The notes beneath the pieces are model-generated. The model did no database searches and had not been told where the DNA came from. It saw nothing but the letters and a program-made list of their open reading frames with translations. A stretch of 64,000 bases of DNA from Psychroflexus tropicus DSM 15496. GTDB lineage: Bacteria > Bacteroidota > Bacteroidia > Flavobacteriales > Flavobacteriaceae. The stretch is taken from positions 62,001-126,000 of the forward strand of contig NZ_KB905345.1 of assembly GCF_000378765.1 (NCBI RefSeq). The letters are read 5' to 3'. Within the stretch, counting starts at the first letter, position 1. The number at the start of each line of letters is the position of its first letter. The translations under genes and the position numbers were made by a program. Positions 12,809 through 22,140 of the stretch are shown piece after piece.

Positions 12809-12823
12809 TGTAACTTTTTAAAA

Positions 12824-13483
12824 TTATTTATTGAAATTCATCAACGCGTGTATGGTTTGCTCGTCTATTTCGGTGAAGTCATTAAAAATGAAATCAGACT
12901 CACTTAAAATATCTACACTTCCTATACCTACGCTCGTCATATGAGCTGCATTAGCAGCTTTAATTCCAGCCTGAGAGTCTTCAAAAACGATGGCCTGATT
13001 AGGATCAACTTTTAAAAACTGACACCCCATCAAAAAAACTTCTGGATCTGGTTTGGCTTTAGTTACTTCATTACCATCAACAATAGCTTCAAAATAAGCA
13101 GTTAAGCCTACCTTATCTAGAATAAGTCTGGCATTTTTACTTGCCGACCCAAGCGCTATAAGATGATTATTATGTTTTAGATACTTTAATGTTTCTAGAA
13201 CGCCTGGGAGGATATCCTTAGCATTCATTTGATCGACATAAGACAAATACTCTTCGTTTTTTTCTGCCATAAGCTCATTGAACTTATCTTCAGTAATGGA
13301 GACATTTCCCCATTCCAATATTTTTTCAAGTGAACGCACTCGAGATACTCCCTTTAACTGCTCATTTTCTTTTTCAGTAAAAGAAATATCAAGCGATTCA
13401 GCCAGGTTTTTCCAGGCTAAAAAATGAAATTTTGCGGTGTCTACGATGACCCCATCGAGGTCAAATATAAATGCTTTAGTCAT
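12824..13483 (-). CDS. pgmB: Beta-phosphoglucomutase
   Basis: 219-residue HAD-superfamily protein. The N-terminal FIFDLDGVIVDT holds the phospho-accepting Asp8 and the acid/base Asp10; cap-domain residues and GSASKNA (motif II Ser/Thr region) and KPDPEVF (motif III Lys) follow, then VFEDSQAGI with the metal-binding acidic pair. It converts beta-glucose-1-phosphate into glucose-6-phosphate in the cytoplasm. Its start overlaps the end of the MFS gene by eight bases and its stop is 15 bases before GH65. This order (transporter, pgmB, maltose phosphorylase) is a recognised maltose-use arrangement and fixes the function better than sequence alone. Confidence 0.93.
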   Translation of the reverse strand: MTKAFIFDLDGVIVDTAKFHFLAWKNLAESLDISFTEKENEQLKGVSRVRSLEKILEWGNVSITEDKFNELMAEKNEEYLSYVDQMNAKDILPGVLETLKYLKHNNHLIALGSASKNARLILDKVGLTAYFEAIVDGNEVTKAKPDPEVFLMGCQFLKVDPNQAIVFEDSQAGIKAANAAHMTSVGIGSVDILSESDFIFNDFTEIDEQTIHALMNFNK

Positions 13484-14999
13484 TGGTTTGGTTTAAATCA
13501 ATTCTGGAATTAGTAGTTACATTTAGCGTAAAAATACCAGCTGCGATCATAGCTACACCTCCTATAATCAAGGCGTAAACTGGTTGGTTATCAAACAGGT
13601 TGGATACGATAAAACCTAAAATGGTTGAGGCTACAATTTGAGGAATCACAATAAAGAAATTGAAAACTCCCATGAAGTAGCCCATTTTGGATGAAGGCAG
13701 AGACCCAGATAACATCGCATAGGGAATAGACAATATCGATGCCCAGGCTATACCAACGCCTACCATACAAAGTATAAGGCCTAGTTTGGTGGAGACAAAA
13801 TAAATAGATATCAAACCTATTCCGCCTAAGCTTAGGGCTAACATGTGGGTGAATTTATTGCTGGTTTTCTTAGCTAAAACGGGTAAAGCAAACGCCACGA
13901 TGGCTGCAACCCCGTTATACACCGTAAACATGACCGTTACCCAATCTGCTGCATCGTTATAAAGCTTGGAGGTTGTATCTCTGGTATCGAATACATGACC
14001 TGTTACGGCCTGTGTGGTATAAATCCACATCGAAAACAATGCAAACCAGGAAAAAAACTGAACCCAGGCTAGCTGCTTCATGGTTTTAGGCATATTGAGC
14101 AAGTCTGAAACGATAATTGTAAAACCATTCCTGATGCGTTTTTTTCTTAATTCCGATACTATCAAGAATAGAATTCCTACAACGATAAGACCAATAAATA
14201 AAATGTAAAGTTCTTTGGTTAGCTCGTTTGTATAGATGAAATACGAGACGATTCCTCCACTGAGAATCATAATCCATCCCGAAATCTTTTGGGTCGAGAT
14301 GTTTCGCTTGATTTCCTGATCAGTCTTGGGTTCAATCTTTGGTGTGTTTTTACTATTATCAAATGCCTCTAATTCTTCTGGTGTGTATTCTTTTGAAAAT
14401 AGCACAGTCCACAACACCGCCAGAAAAAACACAATGCCACCCACATAAAACGACCATTTCACCGAGTCTGGTATAATGCCTTCAGGGGCGGTGTTCGAAA
14501 TGCCTATCCAGTTGGTTAAAACATAAGGTAAAGCAGAGCCAACTACGGCGCCTATCCCTATAAAAAAACTTTGCATGGCAAATCCAAGAGTACGTTGTTC
14601 TTCGGCTAAATTGTCACCAACAAAAGCCCGAAAAGGCTCCATAGACACATTAATAGAGGCGTCCATGATCCATAACATCCCTGCAGCAACCCATAATTCA
14701 GGGGAGTTTGGCATAAAAAACAAGGCTGCTGAAGCCAAGATAGCTCCTACTAAAAAGTAAGGCTTCCTTCTGCCTAAACGCGTCCAGGTCTTATCACTAA
14801 AATACCCAACAATGGGTTGTACAACTAATCCTGTAACGGGGGCGGCTATCCAAAGTATAGGAATACTCTCGACATCAGCACCAAGAGTTTCAAAAATTCG
14901 TGATGTATTGGCATTTTGAAGGGCGAATCCAAATTGAATTCCAAGAAACCCAAAACTCATGTTCCAGATTTCCCAAAAACTAAGTTTTCGCTTTTGCAT
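13476..14999 (-). CDS. MFS sugar transporter, probable maltose/maltodextrin uptake (SLC45-like)
   Basis: 507 residues with about twelve hydrophobic segments and a cytoplasmic middle loop with charged residues (about 210-240). The loop after helix 2, GYFSDKTWTRLGRRKPY, is the MFS motif of the SLC45/GPH-like sugar transporters found in Bacteroidota starch loci. It should carry maltose or glucose across the inner membrane, in keeping with the cytoplasmic GH65 and PgmB encoded just downstream. It is the first gene of the operon and follows lacI by 107 bases. An inverted repeat directly abuts its start codon, so its expression is likely under LacI-type control. Confidence 0.88.
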   Translation of the reverse strand: MQKRKLSFWEIWNMSFGFLGIQFGFALQNANTSRIFETLGADVESIPILWIAAPVTGLVVQPIVGYFSDKTWTRLGRRKPYFLVGAILASAALFFMPNSPELWVAAGMLWIMDASINVSMEPFRAFVGDNLAEEQRTLGFAMQSFFIGIGAVVGSALPYVLTNWIGISNTAPEGIIPDSVKWSFYVGGIVFFLAVLWTVLFSKEYTPEELEAFDNSKNTPKIEPKTDQEIKRNISTQKISGWIMILSGGIVSYFIYTNELTKELYILFIGLIVVGILFLIVSELRKKRIRNGFTIIVSDLLNMPKTMKQLAWVQFFSWFALFSMWIYTTQAVTGHVFDTRDTTSKLYNDAADWVTVMFTVYNGVAAIVAFALPVLAKKTSNKFTHMLALSLGGIGLISIYFVSTKLGLILCMVGVGIAWASILSIPYAMLSGSLPSSKMGYFMGVFNFFIVIPQIVASTILGFIVSNLFDNQPVYALIIGGVAMIAAGIFTLNVTTNSRIDLNQTND

Positions 15000-15025
15000 A
15001 TCGTTTAATTTAGATTAAAACGATA
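14999..15025 (-). promoter_or_regulatory. Operator-like inverted repeat at the MFS start codon
   Basis: Arms TATCGTTT (14999-15006) and AAACGATA (15018-15025) are perfect inverted complements, extended by an imperfect AAT/ATT pair with one bulged base. The left arm reaches the last base of the start codon, so a bound protein would block both transcription and translation. The adjacent lacI makes LacI-type repression plausible, but this is inferred. Confidence 0.45.
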
Positions 15026-15053
15026 AACTTTATGTCATACAAAGCCTATCTCA

Positions 15054-15069
15054 TGGAAGTAAAAATATA
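15054..15069 (+). promoter_or_regulatory. 16-bp motif TGGAAGTAAAAATATA, copy 1
   Basis: An exact copy of the same 16 bases lies at 16303-16318, upstream of susC. The two copies flank lacI, one in the control region of each arm of the starch locus, in the same orientation. Probably a binding site or promoter part used by both; function unproven. Confidence 0.4.
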
Positions 15070-15106
15070 GCTTTGTGAATTGCAAATATATTTAAATTTT
15101 TAAGTT

Positions 15107-16150
15107 CTACAATTTCGTGGTTTCCCGATCTATAATTTCTGTTTTAACTACCGTTGTTCTAAATGGTTCCTCTTCCTCGTTAGGATTTTCCAATCTGTCG
15201 ATGAGAAGCTTTGCTGCTTCCTCTCCCATTTCGAAGCCGTGCTGACTTATGGTGGTTAATGGTGGATAAGCATGCTTAGATAAAACACCATCTGTGAACC
15301 CTATAATCTGTAAGTCCTTTGGAATATGCAGCCCTTTTTGTCTTGCCACTTTCATGGCTGTTATGGCATAAAGTTCATTTACGGCAAAAAGACCATCCAC
15401 TTCATTCGTTTCGAAATAATCATGAATCTGTTCTTCCAGAAATTCCAGGTTGTCATTAGAATTAAACTTATCATCTATCTTCAATATCAGGTTCTCATCT
15501 ATTGCGATTTTACTAGCTTTTAGAGCATTACTATAGCCTTCGGTTCTTAATCGGCCAACACTCACATAATCTTTTGTACTGATGATACCAATATGTTTAC
15601 AACCACTGTCTATTAGCTTTTGAACAGCTTTTTCTGAAGTCTTAACGTCATCTACAATCACTTTATCACAATCAATCTCATCAATAACGCGATCAAACAT
15701 AACAATTGGTATTCCTTGATCTATAGTTTCAGACAGGTGATAATAATCCTTCACCGATAGCGTTTCTTTCGCAACAGAGATAATAAATCCATCAATACTA
15801 CCGTTGGCTAACATTTCCAGGTTGATCACCTCCTTTTTAAAAGATTCATTGGAAAGACCTACAATTACATTGTAGCCCTTTTCATTGGCAAACTGCTCTA
15901 TTCCTGAAATGACGGTGGTAAAAAAATGATGAACGATTTCTGGGATGATGACTCCAAGCGTTTTAGTTTTCTTATTTTTAAGACTTAATGCAATATTATT
16001 GGGTCTATAATTGTAAAGTTTAGCAAAGGCCTTCACCTTTTGTTTGGTCTCTTCTCCTATTTCTTTGCTGTCCCTTAGTGCCTTAGAAACTGTTGAAACA
16101 GAAACATCTAATTCTTTGGCAATGACTTTTAAAGTAGGTTTTTGCTTCAT
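15107..16150 (-). CDS. LacI-family transcriptional regulator of the starch locus
   Basis: 347 residues. The N-terminal helix-turn-helix and hinge (TLKVIAKELDVSVSTVSKAL, then RPNNIALSLKNKKT) are standard LacI, followed by a periplasmic-binding-protein-like sensor domain beginning LGVIIPEIVHHFF. It should bind DNA as a dimer and respond to a sugar, probably maltose or a related oligosaccharide. It lies between the MFS-to-amylase operon (same strand, 107 bases downstream) and divergent susC (197 bases away), the typical place for a regulator of both. Shared motifs on both sides of the gene support this. Repressor or activator cannot be decided from sequence. Confidence 0.9.
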   Translation of the reverse strand: MKQKPTLKVIAKELDVSVSTVSKALRDSKEIGEETKQKVKAFAKLYNYRPNNIALSLKNKKTKTLGVIIPEIVHHFFTTVISGIEQFANEKGYNVIVGLSNESFKKEVINLEMLANGSIDGFIISVAKETLSVKDYYHLSETIDQGIPIVMFDRVIDEIDCDKVIVDDVKTSEKAVQKLIDSGCKHIGIISTKDYVSVGRLRTEGYSNALKASKIAIDENLILKIDDKFNSNDNLEFLEEQIHDYFETNEVDGLFAVNELYAITAMKVARQKGLHIPKDLQIIGFTDGVLSKHAYPPLTTISQHGFEMGEEAAKLLIDRLENPNEEEEPFRTTVVKTEIIDRETTKL

Positions 16151-16242
16151 TTTAAATTCTCATCAAGATTCAACTCTCAAAATAAGCAAATATTCAATAA
16201 AAGACCGTCGATTTTCTAAAATATTAAAAAGTTATCAACACG

Positions 16243-16254
16243 AAAACGATGTAG
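16243..16254 (+). promoter_or_regulatory. AAAACGATGTAG motif in the lacI-susC intergenic region
   Basis: Eleven of twelve bases match AAAACGATATAG upstream of pfkA (4968-4979), and the AAAACGAT core matches the right arm of the inverted repeat before the MFS gene. Placed between the divergent lacI and susC genes, it could serve either promoter. Confidence 0.3.
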
Positions 16255-16302
16255 CTCAACGCAGGCTAAGGTTATAAGCTTTTGTTTATATAACTTTAAC
16301 GT

Positions 16303-16318
16303 TGGAAGTAAAAATATA
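16303..16318 (+). promoter_or_regulatory. 16-bp motif TGGAAGTAAAAATATA, copy 2
   Basis: Second exact copy of the motif found at 15054-15069. It begins 44 bases before the susC start codon and follows a TAACTTTA box (16291-16298) that fits the Bacteroidota -7 consensus TAnnTTTG in seven of eight bases. Confidence 0.4.
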
Positions 16319-16346
16319 ACGTATTAATAACACAAAAAATAGCTCT

Positions 16347-19301
16347 ATGCGAACAATCAAACTTTTAGGTCTGTTGCTAATGCTGATGCCTCTAAGTATT
16401 TTTGCCCAGTCCACTGTAAGTGGAACGGTGATGGATAACAATGGTATGCCTATACCTGGTGTAAACATCTCAGTAAAAAATACAACAAAGGGGACAACAA
16501 CAGATTTTGATGGAAATTACTCAATCGTTTTAGAAAACGGTGAGACTTTATCCTTTTCATATGTGGGATACAGAACCCAGAATATTACTTTCAATGGAAA
16601 TAACACTAGCATTGATATAACAATGGTAGAAGATGCCGAAGCCTTAAGTGAAGTCGTTGTCGTCGGTTATGGTGACCAAACCGTCAAATCCATATCCGGA
16701 TCTGTGGCTTCTGTGACAGAAAAAGATTTTAATAAAGGAAATATTGTCACTTCAGAAAGCCTGATTCAGGGTCGAGTTCCTGGACTCTCTGTTACAAAAG
16801 GCGGTGGACCAGGTTCTGGATCTGAAATCAGAATTCGTGGTGGATCATCACTTTTTGCAAATAACGCTCCATTAATTGTTTTGGACGGGTTACCACTAGA
16901 AAATAAAACAGCAGATGGAACACGTTCCATATTATCGAACATTAACCCTAGTGACATCGAATCCTTTTCGGTTTTAAAAGATGCTTCAGCATCTGCGATC
17001 TATGGTATTCGTGGAGCCAACGGTGTAATCATTATCAATACCAAAAGAGGTCGGGGTGATTTAAGTGTTTCTTTAGACATTCAGCAAAATGTCACAACGA
17101 TAGATAATACAGTAGATGTATTAAGCGCTTCTCAATTTAGATCTTTGGTGAGAGAAAACTTTCCAGGTCGTTTAGCTGAACTTGGTAATGCAAATACCAA
17201 TTGGCAAGACGAAATCTACAGAGATGCTAAGTCTTCTGATATTAATTTGAGCGTTCGTGGGGCTTTATTTGGGGAATTACCAGCACGTTTGTCTTTAAAC
17301 CGTTCTGATCAAAGAGGATTAAGACGAACCTCTAAATTTGACAGAACTACCGCTTCTTTGTCTTTGAATCCTAGATTATTTGACGATCATTTAAAGCTAG
17401 GACTGAATGCTAACTACAGTAATGAAGACAACCGCTTTGCCGATGGTGTTGAGGGAAATGCCATTACCTTTGACCCTACTCAACCCGTGAGGGATCCAAA
17501 TTCACCTTACGGTGGTTTTTTCGAATTTCAGGATGATGATGGTTCAGCATCATCTAATGTTCCTAGAAACCCTGTAGCCCAATTGCTTCAGACTAGAAAC
17601 GTAAGTAATGCGGATAGAGTGTATGGAAACTTAAATTTAGATTATAAATTTCATTTCTTACCTGAACTCCGATTTGTCGTAAATGCTGGTTTAGACAGAA
17701 CTGAAAGTGAAGGTTCTTTAACAAGACCCCGAACCAGTGCGCTTGGAGTGAATGCAGAGGAAGGTGAATTTATCGGTAACGAATCCAGGTATTCTAATAC
17801 ACTTACCAACTCCTCACTAGACACTTATTTTGTTTATGAAACTGAGTTCGACGAGTTTGGTGTCAAAGCCACCGCAGGTTATTCTTATCAAAAATTTGAA
17901 GAAGAAAGTTTTACCACCAATGAAATACTTGATCCTAATGCTCAGGAGCCTAGAACAATTATAGAAGATGATGTTGTTTTATTAGGTTATTTTGCTAGGG
18001 CTAATTTTAGTTTTAAGGACAAGTATTTCCTAAATGCATCCATACGTAGAGATGGAACATCTAGATTTAATCCAGAAAATAGATTTGAGTTCTTTCCTTC
18101 CTTTTCTGGAGCATGGCAAATTAGTGAAGAGAGTTTCCTAGCCGATAGCAATGTCATCAACAGCTTAAAAATTAGAGCAGGTTGGGGACAAACAGGTCAG
18201 CAAGATATTGGAGAATCTTCTTCTGATTATTTAAGACGTTACCAATCAGGTTTATCAAATCAAAGATATCTATTTGGTAATACTCCCCAGGATCCATCAC
18301 AACCAGTTACTATCGAACCGATTACCCCTTTCCAGCCACTTTATACAAATCCAGATATTAAGTGGGAAATTGTTACTGAAATCAACTTAGGGGTCGATTT
18401 TGAGCTGTTCGATAGAAGACTATCTGGTTCTGTTGATCTCTTTGAGCGTACCGCCGATGATTTATTATCTCCTGTTCCAGTAACCGATGGTGCTAACTTC
18501 TCAAATGAAGGTGTACAAAATATTGGAGAATTTGTGTCTAAGGGGGTTGAAGTTAACTTAGATTATAATGTCGTGAGGCAAGATGACTTGAATTGGAATG
18601 TCAATTACAACTTCACGGCGATCGATAGAGAAATCACCAGCTTAGCTTTTGGTCAGGATATCTTAGTCGGGGGTATATCTGGTGGTACTGGATCGAACAT
18701 TCAAGTAATTCGAGATGGTGAATGGCCAAACTCATTTTTTACTTACGCTCAACTATATGATGATGCTGGACAGCCAATTGAAGGGGCTTATGCTGATCTC
18801 AATGGTGACGGCAATATCGACGAGAGGGATCGTTATGTTTCTGGGAAAGGTCAGGCGGATGTGTTAATGGGCTTTCAATCCAACTTAACTTACAAAAATT
18901 TCGATTTCAACTTTAACCTGAGAGCTAGTTTGGGAAATGATGTTTATAACAATGTCAACTCATCAAGAGCTCAATTATTAAACTTAAACTTAGCAGGAGC
19001 ACCTCGAAATTTACCAATAAATGTTCTTGAAACTAACTTTTCAAGATCTGATGATGTTTTTCTATCTGACTATTATGTAGAGGATGCATCTTTTTTAAGA
19101 ATGGACAATATTACTCTTGGTTATACTATAAGAGGTTTTGAAAGAGAATCCACTAGTCTAAGGTTTTGGATGGGTTTACAAAATGCTTTTGTGATTACTG
19201 ATTATTCAGGGGTGGATCCTGAACTAGATTCTGGTGGCATCGATAATACGATTTATCCAAGAGGAAGAACCTACTTACTAGGAATTAATTATAATTTTTA
19301 A
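16347..19301 (+). CDS. SusC-type TonB-dependent outer-membrane receptor
   Basis: 984 residues. After a signal peptide (MRTIKLLGLLLMLMPLSIFA) come a carboxypeptidase-regulatory-like domain (VSGTVMDNNGMPIPGVNISV, about 24-43), a TonB-box-like region near VVVGYGDQ, a plug domain (GSGSEIRIRGGSSLFANNAP) and a 22-strand-type barrel ending in the aromatic YLLGINYNF. SusC receptors import oligosaccharides with energy from TonB. It is the first gene of the plus-strand arm, with susD 11 bases behind. The starch enzymes around it indicate maltooligosaccharides as cargo. The start is the ATG 197 bases from lacI; no strong Shine-Dalgarno sequence is seen, as usual in this phylum. Confidence 0.95.
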   Translation: MRTIKLLGLLLMLMPLSIFAQSTVSGTVMDNNGMPIPGVNISVKNTTKGTTTDFDGNYSIVLENGETLSFSYVGYRTQNITFNGNNTSIDITMVEDAEALSEVVVVGYGDQTVKSISGSVASVTEKDFNKGNIVTSESLIQGRVPGLSVTKGGGPGSGSEIRIRGGSSLFANNAPLIVLDGLPLENKTADGTRSILSNINPSDIESFSVLKDASASAIYGIRGANGVIIINTKRGRGDLSVSLDIQQNVTTIDNTVDVLSASQFRSLVRENFPGRLAELGNANTNWQDEIYRDAKSSDINLSVRGALFGELPARLSLNRSDQRGLRRTSKFDRTTASLSLNPRLFDDHLKLGLNANYSNEDNRFADGVEGNAITFDPTQPVRDPNSPYGGFFEFQDDDGSASSNVPRNPVAQLLQTRNVSNADRVYGNLNLDYKFHFLPELRFVVNAGLDRTESEGSLTRPRTSALGVNAEEGEFIGNESRYSNTLTNSSLDTYFVYETEFDEFGVKATAGYSYQKFEEESFTTNEILDPNAQEPRTIIEDDVVLLGYFARANFSFKDKYFLNASIRRDGTSRFNPENRFEFFPSFSGAWQISEESFLADSNVINSLKIRAGWGQTGQQDIGESSSDYLRRYQSGLSNQRYLFGNTPQDPSQPVTIEPITPFQPLYTNPDIKWEIVTEINLGVDFELFDRRLSGSVDLFERTADDLLSPVPVTDGANFSNEGVQNIGEFVSKGVEVNLDYNVVRQDDLNWNVNYNFTAIDREITSLAFGQDILVGGISGGTGSNIQVIRDGEWPNSFFTYAQLYDDAGQPIEGAYADLNGDGNIDERDRYVSGKGQADVLMGFQSNLTYKNFDFNFNLRASLGNDVYNNVNSSRAQLLNLNLAGAPRNLPINVLETNFSRSDDVFLSDYYVEDASFLRMDNITLGYTIRGFERESTSLRFWMGLQNAFVITDYSGVDPELDSGGIDNTIYPRGRTYLLGINYNF

Positions 19302-19312
19302 AATAATTACTT

Positions 19313-20908
19313 ATGAAATTTACACACTATATAATTTTATTTTTGGTCGGTTCCCTTCTATTCACTTCCTGTGAATCAGATTTGGACATAGTGCCTCAAG
19401 ACCCCAATCAAAGATTAGCCGATGATATTTTTGTATCAGTGGAAGCTTATGAGCAATCTTTAGCTGGTATCTACGCTAATTTAGCTTTATCCTCACTAAC
19501 AGATCCTGGACAGTCCAATATTGGTGGCTTAGATCCTGGAACGGGACAGTATATGCGTGGTTTGTTTAATCTACAAAACCTGGCTACCGATGAAGTTATT
19601 TTTACGTTTGAAACCGATGCTGGTATTGCTGGGATACAGAGAAATACTGCTTCTCCAGAAAATGTACTTTTGAGAGGAGTGTTTTCCAGAGGGATGTTCT
19701 CTGTCGCTCTAGCTAATGAGTTTTTAAGACAATCTACGGATGAATTACTTCAATCTCGTAGCATCGGCTCTCCAGAAGTGATTCAAACCTATCGAGCAGA
19801 GGCCAAAGCTTTGAAAGCTTTATCTTACTATCACTTGATGGACTTATTTGGAAAAGCTCCCTTTTACGATGAAACCACACCTCCCGGCTTTACACAAGGC
19901 CCAGAATTGAGCAGAACCGAGCTGTTTGATCTGGTTGAAAGTTTACTTCTAGAAGCTAGGGAAGACTTACCTGAAGGTAACTCCGGAGATTATGGCAGAA
20001 TGGACCAAGGTGTGGTTGATATGATTTTAGCCAAAATCTATTTGAATGCTGAAGTCTATACAGGAACACCTCGTTATGCAGAAGCTTTATCAAAGACGGA
20101 AGATGTAATTAATGCTGGATATACCTTAGTTGACGACTATCAGTTTAACTTTTTAGCTGATAATGCGACTAATGGTGCTCAAAACGAAATCATATTTCCA
20201 GTGGTGAACGATGGACAGACAGTTCAAAACTTTGGAGGGACAACAATTCTGATTCAAGGTCAGGTCGGTGCACAGGAACAAAACGGAGAAGATCTTGGTG
20301 TGAATCCAGGAGGATTTGGTGGTCTTTTTAGACTTCGTCCTCAATTCTCTCAGAAATTTACTTTGAATCCTTTATTCGAAAACGATTCCAGAAATTTGAT
20401 CATAACAGAAGACCGACCAATCGAATTGGACATTCCTGATCCTAATACTGGTTACATCACCACTAAATATTCCAATAGAACTTCAACAGGAGGCTTTGGA
20501 AGTGATAGAACCTTTACCGATACTGACTTTCCTATGTTTAGATTGGCTGATGCCTACTTGATGTATGCCGAAGCTCACCTCAGAGGTGGTGGCGGAGATC
20601 TTAATACAGCTGTAGGTTACGTGAACGCTTTGAGAGAAAGAGCATTTGGGGATACCAGTGGAAACATAACAGGTGCTCAGTTAACATTAGATTTCTTAAT
20701 CGATGAGCGTTCAAGAGAATTGTACTGGGAAAGTCACAGACGCCAAGACTTAATTCGTTTTGGCTTATACACTGGAAATCAGTATATTTGGTCCTTCAAG
20801 GGTGGACCTTCTACGGGAACGTCTATTGATAATTTTAGAGCGCTATACCCTATCCCGACCGCCAGTTTAGCAACCAATCAAAATTTAACACAAAACCCAG
20901 GTTACTAA
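19313..20908 (+). CDS. SusD/RagB-family glycan-binding lipoprotein
   Basis: 531 residues. The N-terminus MKFTHYIILFLVGSLLFTSC has a lipobox Cys20, so the protein is an outer-membrane surface lipoprotein. The body has the SusD tetratricopeptide-like helices (RAEAKALKALSYYHLMDLFG, about 163-182) and the C-terminal RagB region (LIDERSRELYWESHRRQDL). SusD caps the SusC barrel and binds the incoming glycan. It sits between susC and susE with short gaps, and is clearly part of the same transcript. Confidence 0.95.
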   Translation: MKFTHYIILFLVGSLLFTSCESDLDIVPQDPNQRLADDIFVSVEAYEQSLAGIYANLALSSLTDPGQSNIGGLDPGTGQYMRGLFNLQNLATDEVIFTFETDAGIAGIQRNTASPENVLLRGVFSRGMFSVALANEFLRQSTDELLQSRSIGSPEVIQTYRAEAKALKALSYYHLMDLFGKAPFYDETTPPGFTQGPELSRTELFDLVESLLLEAREDLPEGNSGDYGRMDQGVVDMILAKIYLNAEVYTGTPRYAEALSKTEDVINAGYTLVDDYQFNFLADNATNGAQNEIIFPVVNDGQTVQNFGGTTILIQGQVGAQEQNGEDLGVNPGGFGGLFRLRPQFSQKFTLNPLFENDSRNLIITEDRPIELDIPDPNTGYITTKYSNRTSTGGFGSDRTFTDTDFPMFRLADAYLMYAEAHLRGGGGDLNTAVGYVNALRERAFGDTSGNITGAQLTLDFLIDERSRELYWESHRRQDLIRFGLYTGNQYIWSFKGGPSTGTSIDNFRALYPIPTASLATNQNLTQNPGY

Positions 20909-20925
20909 TATTAAATACTATAGTT

Positions 20926-22083
20926 ATGAACACAAAAATTTTAAAATTGATGATGGTGTTTTTTGCAATAGTTGCATTTAACGCTTGTAGTGAGGATGAT
21001 AAGATAGAATTCACTACCCAAACCCCACCCGATCAGATTGCGTTTACCAACGACTTTTTGAGCGAGTATTTATTAATTCAAGAGACAGCCTCTAACAATG
21101 CAGAGCGTTTCGTATGGGAGGCTCCAGATTTTGGAGTACCGACTCCAGTTACTTACGAACTTCAGGGTTCTACTGATTTTGAATTTACAAGTCCTGTAGT
21201 TTTAGCAGAAACTTCTAATACACAAGCTTCTGTCACGGTTGGACAGATGATTAGTCTTGCAGAAGCAGCTGGCTTAGACCTGGATCCAGAAACAGAAAAC
21301 CCTGAGAGCGGAGAAGTATTCTTTAGAGTAAGAGCCGCCATTGGAACAGAAAATGCAGAAAATTCACCAGAAACCATTTCAGAAGTAACTACTATAAATG
21401 TTACCTTAATTTCTTCAGGTGGACCAGAACCACTACCTGTTTTTCCAAATCTTTACTTGGTTGGAAATGCAACTGCTGCAGACTGGAATAACAACAACAA
21501 TAACTTTCCACTAGTAAGAGATCCTGAAAACGAGAATGTATTTTCTTACACCGGAAAATTCCTTGGTGGGGATACAAATGAGTTCAAACTAATTGAAAAC
21601 AGAGGAGCTTCGCAACCTCAATGGGGATTAACAAATGGTGAACTAGAAACTAGTGAGGATATCGAAGGTCAACCTGATGTATTTTTTAATAACGAGGGTG
21701 AAGGTTATTATACGTTGGAAGTAAACACAGAAGAAAAAACTTATAGTTTTGAACCTTTTGACGAATCAAGCTCTGAAACTTATTCTACTATAGGAATTAT
21801 TGGCTTTGGAACTACGGGAACTGATGAGGGTTGGAATCAAGACATCGATATGACCCAATCTACATTTGATCCTCACATCTGGTACATTTCGGAAATAGAG
21901 TTGTTCAATGGTGAAGTCAAGTTTAGAGCTGAAAATGACTGGGAAGTCGCAAACTGGGGCTCAAACACTGAATTTTCAGGTTTTGGAGATTTAGGAGGTG
22001 CTAATATTCCTACGAGAGCAGCAACTTATGAAGTATGGTTTAATGACCTAAATGGTCACTATATCCTAATTCCTATTCAGTAA
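20926..22083 (+). CDS. SusE-like starch-binding outer-membrane lipoprotein
   Basis: 385 residues. Lipoprotein signal MNTKILKLMMVFFAIVAFNA followed by Cys21. The N-terminal Ig-like domain (about 30-160, containing FVWEAPDFGVPTPVTYELQ) is of the SusE N-terminal type, and two tandem starch-binding-like beta-sandwiches follow (LYLVGNATAADWNN near 180; STIGIIGFGTTGTDEGWNQD near 285). SusE/SusF proteins hold starch at the cell surface without hydrolysing it. Seventeen bases separate it from susD. A strong hairpin follows the stop codon, so it may end the main susCDE transcript. Confidence 0.9.
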   Translation: MNTKILKLMMVFFAIVAFNACSEDDKIEFTTQTPPDQIAFTNDFLSEYLLIQETASNNAERFVWEAPDFGVPTPVTYELQGSTDFEFTSPVVLAETSNTQASVTVGQMISLAEAAGLDLDPETENPESGEVFFRVRAAIGTENAENSPETISEVTTINVTLISSGGPEPLPVFPNLYLVGNATAADWNNNNNNFPLVRDPENENVFSYTGKFLGGDTNEFKLIENRGASQPQWGLTNGELETSEDIEGQPDVFFNNEGEGYYTLEVNTEEKTYSFEPFDESSSETYSTIGIIGFGTTGTDEGWNQDIDMTQSTFDPHIWYISEIELFNGEVKFRAENDWEVANWGSNTEFSGFGDLGGANIPTRAATYEVWFNDLNGHYILIPIQ

Positions 22084-22098
22084 TTTTGAATAATAATT

Positions 22099-22127
22099 AA
22101 GGCTATCTGTTGCAGATAGCCTTTTTT
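22099..22127 (+). terminator. Terminator between susE and the secreted amylase
   Basis: AAGGCTATCTG (22099-22109) pairs perfectly with CAGATAGCCTT (22113-22123) over a three-base loop and is followed by a T run. It lies only 13 bases before the amylase start codon, so the amylase would be expressed by partial readthrough or processing. Confidence 0.85.
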
Positions 22128-22140
22128 ATATCCTAATCTC

